A DNA stretch of 64,000 bases from assembly GCF_017813235.1 (NCBI RefSeq), contig NZ_JAGISH010000016.1:19172-83171 (forward strand), in the 5' to 3' direction. Made by a program: the position numbers and the translations under genes. This stretch comes from Sagittula salina (GTDB taxonomy: Bacteria > Pseudomonadota > Alphaproteobacteria > Rhodobacterales > Rhodobacteraceae). The notes under the pieces were generated by a model, which was given only the letters and a program-made list of their open reading frames with translations, ran no database searches and was not told the DNA's origin. Positions 34,319 to 42,936 of this stretch are shown piece by piece. Position 1 is the first letter of the stretch; each line of letters starts with the position of its first letter.

Positions 34319-34522
34319 TTACGCCTGCTCCCCGTTCATGCCTTCGATCTCGCCTTCGACCTCGTGGGTCATGTCCAGTTCTTCGATGGTCACCACCGCC
34401 TTCACCTTGTAGCGCTTTCCGGCGGTATCCGCCTCGCGCATCGCTTCCTCGATGGCCTGCTGCGAGGTGACGCCGACCTGCTTGAGGAATTTCCGCATCG
34501 ACATGTTGAACGCGTCGCTCAT
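34319..34522 (-). CDS. DUF6494 small protein
   Basis: 67 residues: MSDAFNMSMRKFLKQVGVTS, then a predicted helix (QQAIEEAMREADTAGK) and a beta-rich end (RYKVKAVVTIEELDMTHEVEGEIEG). This matches DUF6494, a small family that accompanies Mrp and FDH genes in alphaproteobacteria. First gene of the six-gene minus-strand accessory operon, with no gap to Mrp. Function unknown; size and partner suggest a regulator or adaptor of Mrp. Confidence 0.82.
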   Translation of the reverse strand: MSDAFNMSMRKFLKQVGVTSQQAIEEAMREADTAGKRYKVKAVVTIEELDMTHEVEGEIEGMNGEQA

Positions 34523-34578
34523 CCCGTTTCTCCCATGAGAGTTGACGCGCGCTGGAGCAACCGTCTAGGCTGATCTTC

Positions 34579-35331
34579 ATGCGCGCGAGTTCGTTGATCT
34601 TGCTGGCCATTCTGGCCCTTGCCGCCGTCCCGTTCAAGGCGGCCGCCGAAGAGCGTCTGCTGACCCTCCACGCTGCGCCCGAACTGATCGAGAGCGGTCT
34701 TATCAAATACCTGCTGCCGCGTTTCACCCTGAAGACGCAGGTCCGTGTGAACCTCACCGAACCGCCCACCGATGCCACGCTCGACACCACCGCTGCGCCG
34801 CTGTTTCTGGGCGCGGACGGGGCAGGGGGGCCTTGGGGCTTGACGATCAGCAATACGACGGATGCCACGGCGCGCTTCGAGGACTGGCTTACCGGCGAAA
34901 TCGGCTTGAAAACCGTGCTGGCTTATGCCCCCGAGGGCGCGCCGCTTTATGCCGCTGCCGAACGGGCGGCCGAGGCCGCACCGGTGCTGGAGCTGACCGG
35001 GGACGTCGCCGAAGGTTATCGCGTATCGCGGGCGAAATGCGCCCGGTGCCATTCCGTCGACGAGGCGACGCGCATGACTTCCATCGGCTCCACCCCGAGC
35101 TTTGCCGTGCTGCGTGCCCTGCCCGGCTGGGCGGACCGTTTCGTCGGCTTCTACGTGCTGAACCCGCATCCGGCCTTTACTCAGGTGGCGGAGGTCACGC
35201 CGCCCTTCGACGAGGCCCGCCCCAGCCCGATCGTGCCGATCCACATGACGCTGGAAGAGGTTGACCACGTCCTCGCCTACGTGGCGACCCTCGCCGCCGC
35301 CGATCTCGGCGCGCCGCTGGCCCAGCAGTGA
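34579..35331 (+). CDS. Cytochrome c fused to a reduced TupA-like substrate-binding domain
   Basis: 250 residues with a signal peptide (1-23). Residues 24-125 look like a shortened tungstate-binding protein. SGLIKYLLPRFTLKTQVRVN (39-58) aligns with the first conserved block of the window's own TupA (SGLYDYLLPLFTGKT). ARFEDWLTGEIGLKTVLAY (98-116) aligns with its last helix (KAFSDWLLSPEG). The middle of the protein, about 140 residues in TupA, is missing. A single heme site CARCH (Cys154, Cys157, His158) follows, with PIVPIHMTLEEVDHVLAY at the end offering a Met ligand. It is periplasmic, and divergent from the accessory operon by 56 bases. Confidence 0.8.
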   Translation: MRASSLILLAILALAAVPFKAAAEERLLTLHAAPELIESGLIKYLLPRFTLKTQVRVNLTEPPTDATLDTTAAPLFLGADGAGGPWGLTISNTTDATARFEDWLTGEIGLKTVLAYAPEGAPLYAAAERAAEAAPVLELTGDVAEGYRVSRAKCARCHSVDEATRMTSIGSTPSFAVLRALPGWADRFVGFYVLNPHPAFTQVAEVTPPFDEARPSPIVPIHMTLEEVDHVLAYVATLAAADLGAPLAQQ

Positions 35332-35333
35332 CA

Positions 35334-37271
35334 TCAGTTATCCCGGCGCTTGAGGTAATCCTCGGTGGTGCGCGGTCGCGGCCGCTGCTTGCCCGCAAAG
35401 GGGCTGTCGTCGGAATGGAACTGCGCGTTCACCCGGCAATCGTCGCACATCTGGATCATGCGCAGCTTCTCGCCGCTGAACATGGCGTGCGATGACAGTT
35501 TCTGCGTGATCCGCTCTACCGTGGATTTCACCCCGAAAAGCCCGCCGCATTCGACACAGGCAAAGGGTTCCTCTTCCTTCAGCACGCGCTGCCGCAGCGC
35601 GGCCTCCGACAGGTCCAGCCGGGGTTCCAGCGTGATGGCGTTCTCCGGGCAGGCGGTGGCGCAGATCCCGCACTGCAGGCAGGCATCCTCCTGAAAACGC
35701 AGCTCGGGCCGGTCCGGGTTGTCCCCCAGTGCCCCCGAAGGGCAGAGCGAGACGCAGGACAGGCACAGGGTGCAGGCGTCCTGATCCACAAGAACTGCGC
35801 CGTAGGGCGCGCCCACCGGCAGCGCCAGTGCGCCGCCCTCCGGGTGCAGTGCCCGCGCCGCCTGCCGGGTGATCTGCCGCCGGGTACCCATCGGGCGCAC
35901 CGGTGTGGCGAGCGGGGCAGGGGCCTGCGCCGCATACAATGCGTCCGACAGCACATCCGGGTCCGGCGTGTCGATCACTGTCACCGCATCGCGGATTGCG
36001 CGTGCCATCGTAACCTGAGCGGTGATCGCCGCCATATCCGCGCCCGGCCCCGGCAGCAGTGCGACAGAGGCGAAACCGGCCCCCAACGCCGCCACCATTT
36101 CGGCGTGGCCGAAGACGCCGACCTTCGGCACCTCCATGGGGATCACGTCAGAGGGCAGCCCGCGCCCATGCCGCGCCGAAAGCCGGATCATCTCTGCCCC
36201 ATGTCGTTCGTGCACCAGCAGTCGCGGCGCGTGGCCCCCGGCGTCGCGGTAGGCCGTCGCCAGCACCTGCACACGCCGCATGACCAGATCCACCGGCGGC
36301 GCGTCGTAGCTGATCGCGCCCGACGGGCAGGCCGCCGAACAGGCGCCGCAACCGGCGCAGATCAGCGGGTCGACCGTCACGTGTTCGCCGTTCGGCGTGA
36401 TCGCCCCCGTCGGACACAGATCAAGGCACCGCGTGCACCCCACCTGACCCGCGCGGGAATGCGCGCACAGCAGCGGCTCCGTCCGGACGTGCAGAACCTT
36501 TTCGAAGGTGCCGACCATATGCGAGGCCGCCAGCACCGCCGCCGAAACCGCCTCCGGGCGCTTTGGGTCGGCGCGCAGGTAGCCGTCGCGTTTTTCATGA
36601 GCCGGGAAAAGCGGCGCCTCGCCCCGCAGGTCCAAAAGGATGTCGCAGTCCGACCGCGCACCGTCCTTTGGCGCGGTCAGTGCGTAAGACCCGCGCCCGC
36701 CCGGTTCCACTGTCCGTAGCGCGTCAATCACAAGATCGAACCGTCCCAGCGCGCCGGTTGCCCGCCGCATCCGCCCGGTGACTATGTCATAGTCCCGCGT
36801 GTCGGGAACCTCGGCGCCCTCCGGCAGCAACACCGTTACGCCAAGGTGGTCCTTCAGGCTTTCGGCCGCTGCCAGTGCAACCTCGGGCGCCCCGACGATC
36901 AGGCACAACCCTTCCGATACGACGTCGAGGCTCTTTTCCGGGGCGGCGGGCAGCATGGCCTCTGCCACCAGCGCGGACATTTTGGGCAGTTTCGGGGCCT
37001 CGTCCGCGCTCCAGCCTGCCCGGTCCCGCAGATCCACGAGGGCAGGGGGGGCGACACCCAGTTCATCTGCCAAGGCCTCGAATACCGCGCTTTCCTGGGT
37101 GCAGGCGAAAACGACATCCCCCTGCGTCAATCCCTCTGCAGCCACCGCGACCTCGCGTGTGCACAGCGCTGAACAGGGGGGGCGAACGTCCAGTCCCGTG
37201 GTGCGTGACAGGGCTCCGGCATCGATGCTCTGCGACCCCAGACAATCACATGTTATCAAAGTCTTGACCAC
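35334..37271 (-). CDS. Multi-cluster 4Fe-4S ferredoxin-type protein of the FDH island
   Basis: 645 residues, soluble. Cys8/Cys10 at the start (ITCDCLGSQ) and PPCSALC recall heterodisulfide-reductase-like domains. Four ferredoxin motifs follow: CTRCLDLCP (279-287), CAGCGACSAACP (305-316), CTLCLSCVSLCP (500-511) and CLQCGICATACP (531-542). CVECGG (572) and CDDC (609) could hold one more metal. No flavin motif is obvious. It probably moves electrons between cytosolic carriers and FDH or its maturation. It ends two bases from the convergent cytochrome gene and is divergent from the FDH operon. Confidence 0.87.
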   Translation of the reverse strand: MVKTLITCDCLGSQSIDAGALSRTTGLDVRPPCSALCTREVAVAAEGLTQGDVVFACTQESAVFEALADELGVAPPALVDLRDRAGWSADEAPKLPKMSALVAEAMLPAAPEKSLDVVSEGLCLIVGAPEVALAAAESLKDHLGVTVLLPEGAEVPDTRDYDIVTGRMRRATGALGRFDLVIDALRTVEPGGRGSYALTAPKDGARSDCDILLDLRGEAPLFPAHEKRDGYLRADPKRPEAVSAAVLAASHMVGTFEKVLHVRTEPLLCAHSRAGQVGCTRCLDLCPTGAITPNGEHVTVDPLICAGCGACSAACPSGAISYDAPPVDLVMRRVQVLATAYRDAGGHAPRLLVHERHGAEMIRLSARHGRGLPSDVIPMEVPKVGVFGHAEMVAALGAGFASVALLPGPGADMAAITAQVTMARAIRDAVTVIDTPDPDVLSDALYAAQAPAPLATPVRPMGTRRQITRQAARALHPEGGALALPVGAPYGAVLVDQDACTLCLSCVSLCPSGALGDNPDRPELRFQEDACLQCGICATACPENAITLEPRLDLSEAALRQRVLKEEEPFACVECGGLFGVKSTVERITQKLSSHAMFSGEKLRMIQMCDDCRVNAQFHSDDSPFAGKQRPRPRTTEDYLKRRDN

Positions 37272-37612
37272 GGTTTTTCTCCTTCGGGCAGGCGCTCTTC
37301 GGGGCCTATGGACCCCGCCGTGCAGCGGCTAGCTACACATGATTCGTCCATAGTAACAACCGGATTCCACGGTCCCCACGGTCCCGAATCGGGCCGCCCG
37401 GCCTGGCATGGGGCTGGGTGATTCGCGCGGTTCGCAGACCGCCCGATTTCTGAGCAAAATAGTCGGATTGGACAGGTTGACCGAACGCCCCGACACCCCG
37501 TCCGGGCGCTGGACAAAATGACCCGAAACGCCATTCGGAATACCATGGCGTACGAAAAGCCTTTCGTGGCCGGACATCCTGCGCCACGGTTTGGCTCCGA
37601 GGGAGACTGATC
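37272..37612. promoter_or_regulatory. Divergent promoter region of the FDH operon with direct repeats
   Basis: 341 bases between the ferredoxin-type gene and DUF3305. It holds two direct repeats GGACA-N3-TGACC at 37470-37482 and 37511-37523, 41 bases apart (about four turns). Similarity continues into GAA-CGCC and CGAAACGCC after each copy. Both lie upstream of the FDH operon on one DNA face and are candidates for the site of the NtrC-like regulator at 46333. No sigma-54 TGGCAC-N5-TTGC match was found; the nearest is TGGCAT at 37404 with a poor -12. Confidence 0.5.
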
Positions 37613-38179
37613 TTGATCCACAACCCGAACGCTTATCGCACCATGCCGGTGGGGGTCGTCCTGCGACGGACGCCCGGTGTTACCCGTTGGGTGCGTCATG
37701 CCTGGACCGCTGCCGCCGTCCTGCCGGGGGCCGGTCCCGCCGAGTGGAAGGAAATGCGCCGCGAGGGCGACGCGGTGGAATATCATGCGGCGACCCCGGT
37801 TCTCGAACTGCACGGCGCCGAGACGGAGGCCTACCTCGCTACCCTCGCATCCGAACTGCCCAGCCTTTATGTCGTGCTGCGCCGCACCGGGGTGGAGGAG
37901 CCGCCCTTCGAAGTGCTGCGCATCACTGCCTCGCCCTACGAGGCGCAGGATTTCACCGACAGCGGCGAAGAGCAGGTCGAGAAGGTGCCGATGCCGCACG
38001 GACTCGTGGCTTGGGTGCGCGACTTCGTCGAGGAATTCCACCAGGAAGAAGCCTTTATCAAGCGCAAGCGGGACAAGACCCGCATCGACCTGAAGCAGGA
38101 CGGCATCGGCGACCCGCGCATCGGCAAGGCCGCGGATATCTACGCCTCGCCCGCGTTGAAACGGCGGAGGCTGCAATGA
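37613..38179 (+). CDS. DUF3305 protein of the FDH operon
   Basis: 188 residues from a TTG at 37613, preceded by GAGGGAGACTGATC with good spacing. An ATG at 37643 (MPVGVVLRR) is possible but has no ribosome site. The MPVGVVLRRTPGVTRWVRHAW opening and the later PMPHGLVAWVRDFVEEFH segment are hallmarks of DUF3305, which is found almost only with DUF3306 in formate dehydrogenase loci. The role is unknown, presumably FDH assembly. First gene of the structural operon; overlaps the next by ATGA. Confidence 0.87.
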   Translation: MIHNPNAYRTMPVGVVLRRTPGVTRWVRHAWTAAAVLPGAGPAEWKEMRREGDAVEYHAATPVLELHGAETEAYLATLASELPSLYVVLRRTGVEEPPFEVLRITASPYEAQDFTDSGEEQVEKVPMPHGLVAWVRDFVEEFHQEEAFIKRKRDKTRIDLKQDGIGDPRIGKAADIYASPALKRRRLQ

Positions 38180-38880
38180 GTAGTTTCTGGGAGCGTCGCA
38201 AGGCCGCCGTGGCCGCCGAAAATCGTGCTGAGGCCGAGGCCCGAGAGGCGGCAGAACGTCAGGCCGCCGAGGACGCGCTGGCGGAGACGCCCGACGCAAA
38301 GCTTCTGGAAGAGGCGGGCCTGCCGGAGCCGGAAAAGATCGAGTCCATCGACCAGTTGCAGGCCTTTCTGAAATCTGCCCTGCCGCAGAGGCTGAAGACC
38401 CGCGCCCTGCGCCATCACTGGGGGTCCAACCCGGTGCTGGCAAACCTCGACGGTCTGCTGGAATACGGCGAGGACTACACCGACGCCGCGCGCTGCGTAC
38501 CGGACATGAAGACGCTTTATCAGGTCGGCAAGGGCATGTTCGACAAGGTGGCCGAAGCCGAGGCGGCCGCGAAGGCAAAAGCCGAGGCCGCTGCGAAGGC
38601 TGCCGAAGCAGAAACCGCGACCGATCCCGAGACCGTAGAAGAAGGTACCGAAGCTGTCGAGACCGAGGCGGCAGGGCAGGGGGATGCCGCAGTGGCTGAA
38701 CCGGAGCTGGTTTCCGTGCGCCCCCCCGCCCCCCCGTCGGCCCGTACCGCTCCGAAACCGCAGCCTCATCAGCAGACATATCAGCCCGCGGCCCAGGTCG
38801 CCGAGGCCGACGACACAACGCCCGCTCCGGCCCCGCGCCGGATGCGCTTCCGCTTTGATGCGGAGGAGACCAGAGGATGA
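38176..38880 (+). CDS. DUF3306 protein of the FDH operon
   Basis: 234 residues. It begins SSFWERRKAAVAAE, the DUF3306 signature, followed by a charged helix, a conserved core (LPQRLKTRALRHHWGSNPVLANLDGLLEYGEDY) and a low-complexity Ala/Glu/Lys then Pro-rich tail. Soluble and cytosolic. It is coupled by ATGA overlaps to DUF3305 upstream and the chaperone downstream. Its consistent pairing with DUF3305 suggests they act as one assembly factor. Confidence 0.87.
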   Translation: MSSFWERRKAAVAAENRAEAEAREAAERQAAEDALAETPDAKLLEEAGLPEPEKIESIDQLQAFLKSALPQRLKTRALRHHWGSNPVLANLDGLLEYGEDYTDAARCVPDMKTLYQVGKGMFDKVAEAEAAAKAKAEAAAKAAEAETATDPETVEEGTEAVETEAAGQGDAAVAEPELVSVRPPAPPSARTAPKPQPHQQTYQPAAQVAEADDTTPAPAPRRMRFRFDAEETRG

Positions 38881-39479
38881 CGATGACCGCAACCGCCCCC
38901 GTGATCGCCGAAGAGGACCGCTTGCGCGCGGATCTCTACAACTTCCTTGGCCTGATCCTTTCCGGTCCGCCGGACGAGATGCTGCTGGTGCAGACTGCGC
39001 AGTTGGAGGGCGACGACAGCCCGCTGGGCCAGGCCATCGCCACGCTGTCGAAGATGGCGAGGGTGACGAAGCCCAAGAGCGTGACGTCGGAATACAACCG
39101 TCTGTTCATTGGCCTCGGGCGTGGCGAGCTGCTGCCCTACGCTTCTTACTACATGACCGGCTTTCTGAACGAGAAGCCGCTAGCCGCGCTGCGGCAGGAT
39201 ATGACCCGGCACGGGCTGGCACGGGCGGAGAATGTCTTTGAACCCGAAGACAACATCGCGTCGCTGATGGAGATGATGGGCGCCCTTATCGTCGGCCGCT
39301 TTGGGTCGCCCGCGTCGCTGGCGCAGCAGAAAGAGTTCTTCAACCGCCACATCGCGTCGTGGGCGGGACATTTCTTTGGCGACCTCGAAGGGGCAAAGGG
39401 GTCGGTCTTCTACACCCCGGTCGGCACCGTCGGACGCATCTTCATGGAGATCGAGGCAGAGGCCTTCCGCCTCGGATAA
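38877..39479 (+). CDS. TorD/DmsD-family molybdoenzyme chaperone
   Basis: 200 residues, all-helical, with the TorD-type segment SEYNRLFIGLGRGELLPYASYYMTGFLNEKPLAALR and EPEDNIASLMEMMGALI (the conserved EPxDH-like patch reads EPEDN here). Such chaperones bind the twin-arginine signal of the catalytic subunit and hold export until the cofactor is inserted. The client here is FdhA two genes downstream and perhaps the small Tat protein in between. Overlaps DUF3306 by ATGA. Confidence 0.9.
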   Translation: MTMTATAPVIAEEDRLRADLYNFLGLILSGPPDEMLLVQTAQLEGDDSPLGQAIATLSKMARVTKPKSVTSEYNRLFIGLGRGELLPYASYYMTGFLNEKPLAALRQDMTRHGLARAENVFEPEDNIASLMEMMGALIVGRFGSPASLAQQKEFFNRHIASWAGHFFGDLEGAKGSVFYTPVGTVGRIFMEIEAEAFRLG

Positions 39480-39556
39480 TGCGTGGGGAGACCCACGCGC
39501 AACGAGCGGTGCCAGGGGAGGAAGGCCAGGGCACCGGAACCAGAATGGAGGGAAAG

Positions 39557-39742
39557 ATGAAGGAAAAAGAGGCTTCGCGCCGCGATTTTCTCAAGCTGGC
39601 AGGCTCGGCCGCGCCCGCTGCCGCCGTGGCTGTCGCCACTGCAGGCACGGAAGCCGAAGCGGCACAGCCGGTCGATCTGGCATCGGACACGATGCAGGAC
39701 ACCGCGCATACCCGCGCCTACTACGCCGCCGCGCGCTTCTGA
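39557..39742 (+). CDS. Small Tat-signal protein of FDH loci
   Basis: 61 residues from the ATG at 39557 after GGAGGGAAAG. SRRDFLKLAGSAAPAAA (residues 7-23) is a textbook twin-arginine signal. The remainder is short (DTMQDTAHTRAYYAAARF). It matches the small formate-dehydrogenase-region Tat proteins known as FdhX in Shewanella. These bind the FDH complex and may help its Tat export or membrane attachment. It lies between the chaperone and FdhA. Confidence 0.85.
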   Translation: MKEKEASRRDFLKLAGSAAPAAAVAVATAGTEAEAAQPVDLASDTMQDTAHTRAYYAAARF

Positions 39743-39909
39743 GCGTGGCGAGCGGGGCGCCAGACCCCGCACCGCGTGCAGCCCCGCAAGCCGGAGCCGC
39801 TGCGCGCCAAACAAGACGAAGGCTGCGCCCGGACCCATCCCGGACGACGCATCCCGCCGGTGGAACGACTGGTAGCGTGAGGCCCGACTGTTCCGCCCCT
39901 TAGTGTCCT

Positions 39910-39928
39910 GCGTGGCGCATAGCCACGC
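39910..39928 (+). promoter_or_regulatory. Inverted repeat just upstream of fdhA
   Basis: GCGTGGC-GCATA-GCCACGC, a perfect 7-bp stem with a five-base loop ending 16 bases before the fdhA ATG. In the transcript this hairpin lies beside the ribosome site. It may protect or delimit the fdhA mRNA or set fdhA translation apart from the assembly genes upstream. Confidence 0.45.
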
Positions 39929-39944
39929 TATGGGAGATAGAAAC

Positions 39945-42923
39945 ATGCTCAGGAAAAAGACCAACGGGGTAGCGCGACGCCCCCAGCGGACTTCGATCCT
40001 TTCCGAGGTGGCGAAAACCTCGGTCGACCGGCGCGGATTCCTCCGCGGTTCCGGTCTTGCGATTGGTGGCCTTGCTGCCATTGCGGCCACGGGCGGCAGC
40101 GTCCAGCAGGCCAGCGCTGCGACCGCCGCCACCGGCAAGGTCGACGTGGTGAAATCCGTCTGCACCCACTGTTCGGTGGGCTGTACCGTCGTTGCCGAAG
40201 TGCAGGATGGCGTCTGGATCGGGCAGGAGCCCGGCTGGGATAGCCCCTTCAACCTCGGTGCGCATTGCGCCAAGGGCGCCTCGGTTCGGGAACACACCCA
40301 CGGTGAGCGCCGCCTGAAGTATCCGATGAAGAAGGTCGGCGGCGAGTGGGTCCGCATCAGCTGGGAGGACGCGATCAACGAGATCGGCGACCAGATGATG
40401 CAGATCCGCGAAGAAAGCGGCCCGGATTCGGTCTACTGGCTCGGCTCCGCCAAGCACAACAACGAACAGGCCTACCTGTTCCAGAAGTTCGCGCGCTACT
40501 GGGGGACGAACAACGTCGACCACCAGGCGCGGATCTGTCACTCGACCACGGTCGCGGGTGTTGCGAACACCTGGGGCTACGGCGCGATGACGAACTCCTA
40601 CAACGACATCCACAACAGCCGCGCGATCTTTATCATTGGCGGCAACCCGGCCGAGGCACACCCGGTTTCGCTGCAGCACGTGCTGAAGGCGAAGGAGCAG
40701 AACAACGCCCCGCTGATCGTCTGCGACCCGCGTTTTACCAGGACGGCGGCGCATGCGGATGAATACGTCCGCTTCCGTCCCGGTTCCGACGTGGCTCTGG
40801 TCTGGGGCCTGCTGTGGCATATCTTCGAAAACTCCTGGGAAGACCGCGAGTTCATCCGCACCCGCGTCTGGGGCATGGACCAGATCCGTGCCGAGGTGGC
40901 AAAGTGGAGCCCCGAAGAGGTCGAGCGCGTTACCGGCGTCCCCGGCAGCCAGTTGGAGCGCGTCGCGCGTACCATGGCGAACAACCGTCCCGGCACCGTG
41001 ATCTGGTGCATGGGCGGCACGCAGCACACCAACGGATCGTCCAACACCCGTGCCTACTGCATCCTGCAGCTCGCTCTGGGTAACATGGGCGTGTCCGGTG
41101 GCGGCACCAACATCTTCCGCGGCCACGACAACGTGCAGGGCGCGACCGACCTCGGTGTGCTCTCGCACACGCTGGCGGGCTACTACGGCCTGGCAAAGGG
41201 GTCCTGGCAGCACTGGGCGCGCGTCTGGGACGAGGACTTCGACTGGCTGAACGGCCAGTTCGGCAAGATGAAGGGCGCCGACGGCAAGGACAAGGATCTG
41301 ATGTACGAGACCGGCATCCCGGTTTCGCGCTGGATCGATGGTGTGCTTGAAGACGCCGAGAACATGGACCAGCCGAACAAGGTCCGTGGCATGGTCTTCT
41401 GGGGCCACGCGCCGAACTCTCAGACCCGCATGGTCGAGATGAAGAAGGCGATGGAGCTGCTGGACCTGCTGGTGGTTGTCGACCCCTATCCGACGGTCTC
41501 GGCCGTGCTGCACGACCGGACGGATGGCGTTTACCTGCTGCCGGCGGCCTCGCAGTTCGAAACCTACGGGTCTGTCACCGCGTCGAACCGTTCGATCCAG
41601 TGGCGCGACCGCATTGTTGCACCGATCTTCGAATCGAAGCCCGATCACACGATCATGGGCATGTTCGCCAAGAAGTTCGGCTTCCACGACCGGTTGTTCC
41701 GTAACATCGCAATCGAGGACGACGGCATCACCCCGAACATCGAGGACACGCTCCGCGAGATCAACAAGGGGATGTGGACCGTGGGCTATACCGGCCAGTC
41801 GCCGGAGCGCCTGAAGACCCACATGGCGAACCAGCACACCTTCGACAAGACGACCCTGAAGGCGTTGGGTGGCCCGGCGGACGGCGACTTCTACGGTCTG
41901 CCCTGGCCTTGCTGGGGCACGGCAGAGATGAACCACCCCGGTTCGCCGAACCTTTACGACATCGACACGCCGGTGAAGGATGGCGGCCTGCCGTTCCGCG
42001 CCCGCTACGGTGTCGAGCGTGAGGGTCAGAACCTGCTGGCCGAAGGGGTCTACAACCCCGGTTCGGAAATTCAGGACGGCTACCCCGAGTTCACCATGCA
42101 GATGCTGATGGACCTTGGCTGGGACGGCGACCTGACCGCTGACGAGGTGAAGGTGATCGCCTCCGTCGTGGGTGTCGAGGGCGACATTGGCACCAGCGAC
42201 GACGGCACCACTTCCGCGCTTGCCGGCATGTCGGACGACCAGAAGTCGGCCATCGGCAAGGTGAACTGGAAGACCGACCTTTCCGGCGGTATCCAGCGCG
42301 TCGCGATCAAGCACGGCTGCGCCCCCTACGGCAACGCCAAGGCGCGCTGCGTGGTCTGGGAATATCCCGACCCCGTGCCGCTCCACCGCGAGCCGCTCTA
42401 CTCCAACCGGCGCGATCTGGTTGCAGACTACCCGACCTACGAGGACCGCAAGTTCTACCGTCTGCCGACGCTCTACGCGTCGATCCAGAAGAACGACTTC
42501 TCGAAGGACTATCCGATCATCCTCACCTCCGGGCGACTGGTGGAATACGAGGGTGGCGGCGACGAGACCCGTTCGAACCCCTGGCTTGCTGAACTCCAGC
42601 AGGACATGTTCGTCGAGATCAACCCGCGCGACGGGAACAATCTCGGCGTGCGTGACGGGGCGATGTGCTGGGTCGAAGGTCCGGAAGGCGGCAAGGTCAA
42701 GGTCAAGGCGATGCTGACCGAACGTGTGGGCGAAGGCGTGGCCTTCATGCCCTTCCACTTCGGCGGCTGGTTCCAGGGCGAAGACCTGCGGTCCAAGTAC
42801 CCGGAAGGCGCAGACCCCTACGTTCTGGGGGAATCCACCAACACGGCACAGACCTATGGCTATGACGTTGTCACCCAGATGCAGGAGACCAAAGCCACTC
42901 TCTGCAAGATCATGCCGGCATAA
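39945..42923 (+). CDS. fdhA: Formate dehydrogenase catalytic subunit, Tat-exported, Cys-type
   Basis: 992 residues from the ATG at 39945, with GGGAG 10 bases upstream; two in-frame upstream ATGs (39930 and earlier) fall in the hairpin region. A long Tat signal with DRRGFLRG (Arg29-30) means periplasmic export. Cys73, Cys76, Cys80 and Cys108 bind the first 4Fe-4S cluster. The metal ligand is Cys198 in QARICHSTTVAG, followed by His199, so no selenocysteine is needed. The rest is the DMSO-reductase-family fold with two pyranopterin sites (NNEQAYLFQKFAR; GGTNIFRGHDNVQGATD). It oxidises formate to CO2 with Mo or W. Confidence 0.95.
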   Translation: MLRKKTNGVARRPQRTSILSEVAKTSVDRRGFLRGSGLAIGGLAAIAATGGSVQQASAATAATGKVDVVKSVCTHCSVGCTVVAEVQDGVWIGQEPGWDSPFNLGAHCAKGASVREHTHGERRLKYPMKKVGGEWVRISWEDAINEIGDQMMQIREESGPDSVYWLGSAKHNNEQAYLFQKFARYWGTNNVDHQARICHSTTVAGVANTWGYGAMTNSYNDIHNSRAIFIIGGNPAEAHPVSLQHVLKAKEQNNAPLIVCDPRFTRTAAHADEYVRFRPGSDVALVWGLLWHIFENSWEDREFIRTRVWGMDQIRAEVAKWSPEEVERVTGVPGSQLERVARTMANNRPGTVIWCMGGTQHTNGSSNTRAYCILQLALGNMGVSGGGTNIFRGHDNVQGATDLGVLSHTLAGYYGLAKGSWQHWARVWDEDFDWLNGQFGKMKGADGKDKDLMYETGIPVSRWIDGVLEDAENMDQPNKVRGMVFWGHAPNSQTRMVEMKKAMELLDLLVVVDPYPTVSAVLHDRTDGVYLLPAASQFETYGSVTASNRSIQWRDRIVAPIFESKPDHTIMGMFAKKFGFHDRLFRNIAIEDDGITPNIEDTLREINKGMWTVGYTGQSPERLKTHMANQHTFDKTTLKALGGPADGDFYGLPWPCWGTAEMNHPGSPNLYDIDTPVKDGGLPFRARYGVEREGQNLLAEGVYNPGSEIQDGYPEFTMQMLMDLGWDGDLTADEVKVIASVVGVEGDIGTSDDGTTSALAGMSDDQKSAIGKVNWKTDLSGGIQRVAIKHGCAPYGNAKARCVVWEYPDPVPLHREPLYSNRRDLVADYPTYEDRKFYRLPTLYASIQKNDFSKDYPIILTSGRLVEYEGGGDETRSNPWLAELQQDMFVEINPRDGNNLGVRDGAMCWVEGPEGGKVKVKAMLTERVGEGVAFMPFHFGGWFQGEDLRSKYPEGADPYVLGESTNTAQTYGYDVVTQMQETKATLCKIMPA

Positions 42924-42936
42924 GGAGTAGAGAAAC

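Noticed and set aside
37404..37418. Sigma-54 promoter for the FDH operon
   Set aside because: TGGCAT is followed five bases later by TGGG instead of TTGC; the -12 element does not fit.
40536..40541. Possible selenocysteine at the FDH active site
   Set aside because: The codon at residue 198 is TGT (Cys), followed by CAC (His); there is no TGA and no SECIS-like hairpin is needed.
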